NCBI GenBank assembly: GCA_032622095.1
Contig: CP136064.1
Span: forward strand, 138,773,954-138,837,953
Source: Siphonodentalium dalli
Taxonomy: Eukaryota; Mollusca; Scaphopoda; Gadilida; Siphonodentaliidae
Length of the DNA stretch: 64,000 bases
Direction of reading: 5' to 3'
Below, piece by piece: positions 57,654 through 64,000 of the stretch (the first letter of the stretch is position 1; every line of letters starts with the position of its first letter). The position numbers and the translations under genes were made by a program. The notes beneath the pieces were generated by a model. The model worked only from the letters and a program-made list of their open reading frames with translations. It did not search any database and was not told the DNA's origin.

Positions 57654-58014
57654 CGATCAGGCTGGCGTTTGGTTTGAGTTGAAAAAGTATCAAAATACGA
57701 GTAACGCACAGTGGAAGCGCGGAAAATTGTCAGAAATTTTCAATCTGTTAAAACAAGAGAACCAATGTCAGAAATGGTAACGCGCTCAAGATCATATATT
57801 ATAAACCCAAGAATGTAATTTGTACGACACATCGTTGTACGACACATTGCGTTCCTGCTTTGTCACGTCAATATTCACGCTCTCGCGCGCTCTCACTGCG
57901 TTTCCTCCACGCCGTAAACGCTCTTAATGCGTTCAAGTCGTTGTCATTGCGTTGTTAGTACGATTTGCGTTGTCATGGCGACGGTACTACGCCTGGTCAG
58001 AACGCCGAACCTCT

Positions 58015-58046
58015 GCGCTTGTTTTGTGCATGCACAAAACAAGCGC
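58015..58046. repeat. Perfect 32-bp palindrome, right copy
   Basis: GCGCTTGTTTTGTGCA followed directly by its reverse complement. It matches the left copy at 56983. Confidence 0.95.
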
Positions 58047-58794
58047 GGCGCTCTGGCGCTCTGGGGCGAACACGGAGACTCTCTCCCGTCCTAGCCGGTG
58101 TCAACTGCGTCACCAATACGTTCTTGGATATCTTACTGCGCTTTGCTTGGCGCTTTGATTATTTTTCAGCGCAATGCAAGCGCCGGCCTGATCGCAGCGG
58201 AGTGTGACAGTAGTTTAATCGGACAGCTAATCTATTGCGGAGTGTTGGGTATTTTCCCCACAACATAAAAACTGACTATGACTGGAGAACGCAGGAGGCG
58301 CTATCTATACTCTCCGCGCCCGCGCAGAGAACGTTTTGCGAACTTATTGTGAACGTACTAGCATCACAATGACAGCGACTTGAACGCACTAAGAGCGTGA
58401 GACTTGACAAAGTAGGAACGCAATAGGAGCATACTTTGTTTTAAAAGTTTGACAATTTTCGACAGTTTTCGGCGCTCCTCCTGCGTGTTACTCATATGCT
58501 GGTACTTTTGCAGCGCAGTGAGAGCGCCGGCCTGAGTGTGACAGGGGTTTTACGTAAACGACATGCTCTTTCATTCATGGGGACACCAGTCCAATCTCCG
58601 GTTTCTATTGGAAGAGGATGATTTCTTGCTCGGAATTTGAATAACAGTATTGTTTCAGGTGGGCTTATTTTATTTGCATGTATGTTTCCTATCTGAGGTA
58701 GGGTTTTATTTACTGGTAGGACTTATATTTAGCAGACAAATAGCCAATCCTGAATATATTAGTCTTGCAATTGTTTTTTTTTTATAGTTATATT

Positions 58795-59588
58795 AAATAA
58801 CTAGCTGATGTGGCCACATCGCAAAAACAACTTGACTCATCTCGTAAATGTCTAAAATGTTTGTCATATCACTAAATAAACTTTTCTTTAGTTTAGTAAA
58901 TTAGTAAAGGCACGTTCACTCTTTATAGTAAACTGCTAGGTGACGTCATACTTATATTTTATCCAAAGCGACGTCATATTGGCACGGGCATTTCCCCACG
59001 AAAGTTATTGATATTTTGCCAACGACATAGCACACTTAAAGCAAATCGCAATGTACTGCACAGGGATCCGAAAGACAGACGGCCAGACCAAAATTAAATA
59101 ATTAGTAGGTTCTATATAGTAGTCCTACGGTGTGCCAATGAGGCGATAGAAACTGTACTCGACTGGGGTAAAAGTTATAACGACCATCCTAGGAAGTCAT
59201 GAGACAAAAAAATCCACTGCAGATCAGATTATTTATTTTGAAAATATCTCATAAAAATTATCATCCAGAATGGGTTTCGCAATGGCCGGCCCCATGTGGT
59301 GGAAACCAAATCGCGTATACGCTATAATGTAGCTACATGCATGCATGCATGCAGTTGTAATCTAATTTCCAACCTACATTATGGGAGGGGCGAACCATTT
59401 TTTCCACTCAGTTGAGACCCAGTTGGAATGTCCAACCCATGGGTGGGGTACTTGTAACTCAAATTTCACCGAATTTGAGAATGGGCCAGTCGAAAAATCA
59501 TATATTCATATATGGTTATTTAAATCTTGACATTCATATATGAGTCATTACATAGAGTTCTGGATAGTGCATGCTGTCGTCCTTTTTT
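58795..59588 (+). repeat. Dispersed repeat R1, truncated copy
   Basis: Starts within R1 (GTGGCCACATCGCAAAAACA), carries the TGACGTCAT-rich block, a (GCAT)n run at about 59337-59352, GAGAATGGGCCAGTCGA and AAATCTTGACATTCATATAT, and ends GTCGTCCTTTTTT. It directly abuts the next copy. Confidence 0.7.
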
Positions 59589-60792
59589 AAGGACGACCAG
59601 TTGGGCGCAGCCCAGCCGCGCATATGTTGCGCAGCAACATATTCGCAGGTCGTCCTTATACTAAGTTCGCTTTCGAACATGGGCGCCGCCATCTTGAATT
59701 AGGTGCGCCGCCATCTTGGATTTGAGGGGCCGCCATCTTGAAACGTCATTGCAATTAAATTAAAACTACAAAATGTTACTTTTCATATTGCCAACATAAC
59801 AGTATTCATTGCGTTAAGGCATTACATGGTTTATTCTTTGAATAATAATCATGACTTAAATCATAAATATTGTCGACCGGACTCGGGTTGCAATGCCATT
59901 CGGGAAATGTCGGAAATTAACGTAAAACTGCAAATTTTCCTTAGCCACCTCGCGAAAACAACATAATTCATATCGTAAATATCTTGAATGTTTATCATAT
60001 AACTAAATAAACTTTTCTTTAGTTTAGTAAATTAGTAGAAACATGTTCACGTAAACTGTAAGGTGACGTCATATGTTGTATCCAAAGCGACGTCATATTG
60101 GCACGCGCATTTTCCCGCGAAAGTTATTGACGTGTTGACAGCGACGCGACATAGCACACAAAGCAGGCATAATGTTGGCATGGTTCGCATTAGGTTTGGT
60201 TGGGTTGACGTTGTTTCATAGTGCATGGCTCCGAGTCCGCGCTGGTATAAATGTAGCTCCATGCAATTGTAATCAAACTGATCAAATCCCACCTATAAAA
60301 TCACTATAGAATTTGTACAGGTACAAACAAAACATGTTCTTGGAAATTGAATGTTCTTCCTTATTTATATTCTAATGATTTGGGTTGTGATTTGAAACAA
60401 ACAAACAACCCAAATTATGAGGGGGTAAACCCAAGTTCTCACTCATAATAACCCCAATTTCCAACCAAGGCCAAGGGTTTTGGAGGCGAGTACAACTAAT
60501 ATTTCATCCAAGTTGAGAATTGGCATATGTGCCAGTCAAAAAAATGGCCCCGGGGAGCCACGATCGAAAGGCTGGAAGATACATGTATGAGTACAATATG
60601 ATAATTATGAGGTACAGACCCAATCCCCCTACCACAAGCAACCAACTTCGTGTGCGTAATTGGTCATAAGAAATATTTATAGTTAATTAAATCTTGACGT
60701 TCATATAAGTCAACACATATTAGTCTGAGTAGTGCAGGTCGTGACTGCACGGTCGTCCTTTTTTACATGGATTTCAATGCCATAATTTCTTG
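59589..60792 (+). repeat. Dispersed repeat R1, longest copy
   Basis: Opens AAGGACGACC with the compound hairpin (59589-59660), then three AAGATGGCGGC-type units in inverse, the CCGGTCGACAATATTTATGA-type block, TGACGTC blocks, GTTGAGAATTGG, and closes GGTCGTCCTTTTTTACATGG near 60770. The opening and closing AGGACGACC are inverse, so the unit has short inverted termini. No coding region is recognised; the ORFs here are short. Confidence 0.75.
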
Positions 60793-60822
60793 TTACATGG
60801 ATTTCAATGCCATAATTTCTTG
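60763..60822. repeat. 30-bp direct duplication
   Basis: TTACATGGATTTCAATGCCATAATTTCTTG twice in tandem at 60763 and 60793, at the closing edge of R1. Confidence 0.9.
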
Positions 60823-60829
60823 TTAGCGA

Positions 60830-61640
60830 ACCAACATTTTCGTGAACAAATCACGTGACTTCCGGCAGTGGTTTCCATAATCGCGGAATCAGCAATGAAA
60901 CGAATTTACTACTTCACAACTCCCGATATGTGGCAATGGACAACTGAACTATTTATTTATTTAGAAACAGTAAATTGTTATGGATATGACCTGCAAAGGT
61001 TCATATAAGATCAGTTTCATTTGTTAGCTAAAATGAAGGCAGTTTCGGCGTCATGACGTCAAAACGTCATTTGTCTCCGCGGGCCAGAATCCAGACATGG
61101 CTGAACGTGTCATGTCGTCTTCGCTTAATCGCAGCGACGTACATTGTAGTCTATACATTCACTATATACAGTACAATGTAGAGGCTTAATATATATATGC
61201 ATATAGTTCCACGACTATTTGCACGAACCTTCGCATTGTCCCTCTTCTTACTCTTATGCCGGGGTCGTTCTATATATGCCTTGCATATTATCATATTACT
61301 CGTATATTCGTCGTTTGTTGATTCCGGCGTTGCAAATGTGTATTACGCCACTAATACCCGAACAGTAGCCAGACAGTTATGTCACAGTATATATATATAT
61401 GGTGGTCTATAAGTTACTTGAGATGGGTAAGGGGTTTAGTTCTCGTTATTATTTATCAACGTTTGTATTTATATCAATCAGCTTGAGTGTACCTCAAGGT
61501 GCGCATATCAAGTTGTGCGCCACCTACATGCTACAGGTATCACAGTCTCAGAGTGTATCGCTATCAGTATTTTATATACATCTATGCATATATATTGCAT
61601 GTACGCAGCATGCCACGAATTTTCCCGATTTTTGAAAAGA
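60830..61640. other. No recognised gene
   Basis: Short ORFs only, such as 61197-61412 (+), whose start is hydrophobic (FALSLFLLLCRG) and could mimic a signal peptide, but the rest has no family resemblance. Confidence 0.35.
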
Positions 61641-61649
61641 ATTTAAAAT

Positions 61650-62960
61650 AGCTGGAACAATGGCTGACTTTGATCACTTTCGGTCTCAAGAAATAATTAG
61701 AATTATCGTACGATAATATGCATAATAAATATTTATAAATATAATTATATACATAAAAGGTGCCGGGAATGTTTGTTTGAACGGTTTCCAAAATCAGATT
61801 TATACATACCAAGTTACTAAGGCATGCACATCAGAGTGGGGTAGATTTTTGGCCGAACCCGAGTTACAGAAAATCCATTGGAAGTTGCTTTATACATAGC
61901 TGCACACCTGGGGTAGATTTTAGTTGGAACCCGAGTCATATAGAAACTCACAGGAATGTTTTGTCCATATGAACTAATTTGAATTATCGTACGCATGGTG
62001 TGATAATATGCATAATATATATTTATAAATATATTTATATGTATAATATATATTGCGCATGTTATACACCGTGCGTACGGTAATTCCAATTATTTCCTAT
62101 GGACTAAACATTCCTGCTAGTATCTATAGGACTCGGGTTCCAACGGACGTCTACCCCAGGCGTGCCAATTCCTACGAACATATATGTTACTTATTCAAAG
62201 AAACATTCCAGGCACCTTTTGTTATAAATATATTTATAAATATATAGTGTGCACATTATCACACTATGTGTATTATTATTATTAATTAATAAATTTATAA
62301 CGCGCAAATTCCATATACATGTTCACATGCGCAACAAAGTTATAGTTTACACGAGTCTGAAAAAAGTTGTCGAGAAATACAAATTACGATACTAGTAGCT
62401 GCATGTTAGTCAGTTTCAAAAGCTAATTTAAAGAAATGAGTCTTTAACAGATGACGAAACTCCTTTAAGTCCCAGCAGCCTCGAATTTCACCAGGCAGAG
62501 AGTTCCACAATGATGGAGCGCAAACACTGAAAGCACGATCGCCGGAGTAGGATAATTTCAATTATTTCCTATGGACAAAACAGTTTCTATAGGACTCGGG
62601 TTCCAACGTAAATCTACCCCAGGCGTGAAGATATGTATATAGCAACTTCCTATATGGAGTTTCTGTTACTTGGGTTAGAACAGAAATCTACCCCACTCTG
62701 CTGTGCATGCCTTTAAATTGGTATCTACAAATCTGACGTTTGGAAACCGTTCAAGCAAACATATCCGGCACCTTATATATATTTATAAATATATTTGTAT
62801 ATCTAAAATGTGCCGGGAATGTTTGTTTGAACATCATATTTGTACATACCAATTTACTACGGAATGCACGACATATTGGTCTAGATTTCTGCTCGAGTCC
62901 GAATCCTTTCCGAGAAAGTCTTGTACATAAAATAATTCCGGCAAGATCGTCATGCATGGC
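61650..62960. repeat. Cluster of AT-rich fold-back repeats
   Basis: A unit with GGTGCCGGGAATGTTTG, GGGTAGATTT, GGAACCCGAGT and AATTATCGTACG occurs forward at about 61757-61990 and inverse at about 62045-62221, giving a hairpin of about 465 bp centred near 61990-62030. Another inverse copy is at about 62555-62780 and a partial forward copy follows at about 62805-62900. ATATTTATAAATATATTTAT joins the units. Confidence 0.75.
62262..62548 (-). mobile_element. L2-like LINE 3' end within fold-back cluster
   Basis: The minus strand encodes GDRAFSVCAPSLWNSLPGEI, then CWDLKEFRHLLKTHFFKL and a stop near 62410, the usual C-terminal block of L2/CR1-type LINEs. A 3' UTR follows with GCGCGTTATAAATTTATTAA and an ATT-repeat tail at 62262-62280. 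The fragment is 5'-truncated at about 62548 and separates fold-back units. Confidence 0.8.
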
Positions 62961-64000
62961 TGTGCAATTTAAAATGGACATTTTCTCTCTGAATGATAGT
63001 TGTTTTTCGAATTGATATTCTAAATTGTTTTACATATATTTGAATAACCTTTCCATTGATTATTTTTTCACCAAATGACGTCGGACGTTTGATTTTGGCT
63101 TTTTAATGATTTGTTCACACATGACATGCCCAGCGTTCATAACTGGAAACTAAGTCTAACGCGTATTTACTGTAGCCATTTGTTTGGTCTCTATATGCGC
63201 TAGCAATACACGTCCGTCAACTGAATACTCGTCTGCGACCGGGAGCGCAGCTGTATAATTATGCAACCAATAAGCAAAAGTTTAATGCATCCGAATCGTC
63301 AGAAAGTTTTATACAATAATCATCATCATTGGCTCGGCTTTCGATTCCAGTTTAGTATACTGCTGGAATTGATAGTAAATTAGAACACGACATCATTTAC
63401 GGCTTGCAATTCCATGCGAATCACCAGAAATTAACCCGAAAATGTCCCATGAATTGCCCTAATTTTAAGCTCATACCTCATCTCCAGGATCATACGGTTA
63501 TAAATTTAGTGTCACCCTGAATTAACAAGACATGATAATTTAAATTTAAATTCTCGCTTATGGTATGATGGCATAAAATTTAGATTTAAAAATGTATTAA
63601 AGTTTATTAATCTATACATGTGCCGTAATGGACCTTTCCACGGCTGTCAATCAAATCATTATTAGCAGTTAGTTTCGACCAATCAGCGACTGAGCCGGCC
63701 AATGACTGCATTGCAAATTCTGCTGCCATCTTTCTTCACCCTAAGTTTGATATCCATGCATACATTCAGTGTTAAATTGGCTATATTCAAACAACTTTTT
63801 TGTTGTTAAATCATACTATACTCAGATTTATATTTGCGGCATAATGTTATAAATTAATCCGTGATTATAACAATCGTTTTCATTTAGCACGACACGTTTT
63901 AATGGCAAAACGAATGAGTGTTCTCTGGTTTAGATATATTTAAAGAGTTCAGGGATCTGTCTGCTCTGGTCTGTTAGCAATTGTTCTTCAATAGTCCTTG
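62961..64000. other. No recognised gene
   Basis: AT-rich sequence, no repeat boundary or ORF of note. A CCAATCA motif occurs near 63680, but no transcript start can be supported. Confidence 0.4.

Larger units (their letters stand above)
56826..58547. mobile_element. Compound terminal-inverted-repeat element
   Basis: The ends CCCCTGTCACACTCAGGCCG (56826) and its inverse (to 58547) are flanked by TTTTAAG and TTTTACG, a plausible 7-bp duplication with one mismatch. Inside, about 250 bp at the left (56826-57080) is the inverse of about 57955-58215, whose end (GCCGGCCTGATC...GAGTGTGACAGT) is a second, inner terminus. So a smaller element of about 1.4 kb is embedded in, or was extended to, the larger one. 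GC-rich, many GCGTT/AACGC motifs, no transposase. Confidence 0.75.

Overview
This window looks like non-genic, repeat-dominated nuclear DNA of an animal, most likely a marine invertebrate. It is AT-rich, has no bacterial-style operons, and is packed with non-LTR retrotransposons (L2/CR1-like, jockey-like and L1/Tx1-like), short inverted-repeat elements, satellites and microsatellites. I found no intact host gene and no rRNA. The phylum cannot be fixed from the sequence; the repeat types fit lophotrochozoans or invertebrate deuterostomes.

Layout. 0-6.5 kb: direct repeats, a truncated L2-like 3' end (2.06-2.68 kb) and a longer L2-like copy (3.63-6.12 kb) inside a TAGCTA-rich repeat. 6.5-18 kb: mostly unassigned DNA with three well-delimited inverted-repeat elements (9.5-10.06, 11.84-12.43 with TTAA target sites, 13.05-13.98 with palindromic 16-mers) and a dispersed repeat at 14.5-15.4 kb that recurs, inverted, at 58.8-60.8 kb. 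18-23.5 kb: decayed LINE pieces on both strands and a 56-bp tandem repeat. 23.68-28.77 kb: a very large inverted repeat, two ~2.0-kb arms around a 1.04-kb centre. It carries a frameshifted ATPase gene with zinc fingers at both ends; only its 3' half is duplicated in the opposite arm. 29.7-32.4 kb: a possible piggyBac-type non-autonomous element. 33.3-34.2 kb: a short-period tandem repeat.

35.4-53.06 kb: the most interesting part. Pieces of one plus-strand gene set, all broken by stops and frameshifts, can be followed in order: a proline-rich/basic gene, the N-terminal part of a retroviral-type integrase, then (after an 8-kb interruption) the integrase C-terminal chromodomain, a possible minor structural protein, a small basic protein, an F54H12.2-like (virus-like structural) protein and a NADAR-domain protein. 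I read this as an old integrated polinton/adintovirus-like element. It was broken first by a block bearing an 88-bp satellite (about 63 copies, 36.93-44.10 kb) and then, within the structural gene, by an L1/Tx1-like LINE (45.99-50.2 kb). The satellite was in turn hit by a second LINE (38.12-39.74 kb), and the Tx1-like LINE by another LINE 3' end (about 47.4-47.57 kb). That is three layers of nesting.

53-64 kb: tandem and inverted repeats, including a compound terminal-inverted-repeat element (56.83-58.55 kb) with a perfect 32-bp palindrome, head-to-tail copies of the dispersed repeat, and a cluster of AT-rich fold-back units (61.65-62.96 kb) that holds one more L2-like 3' fragment. Nothing here appears able to move on its own today: every coding region I recognise carries at least one break.
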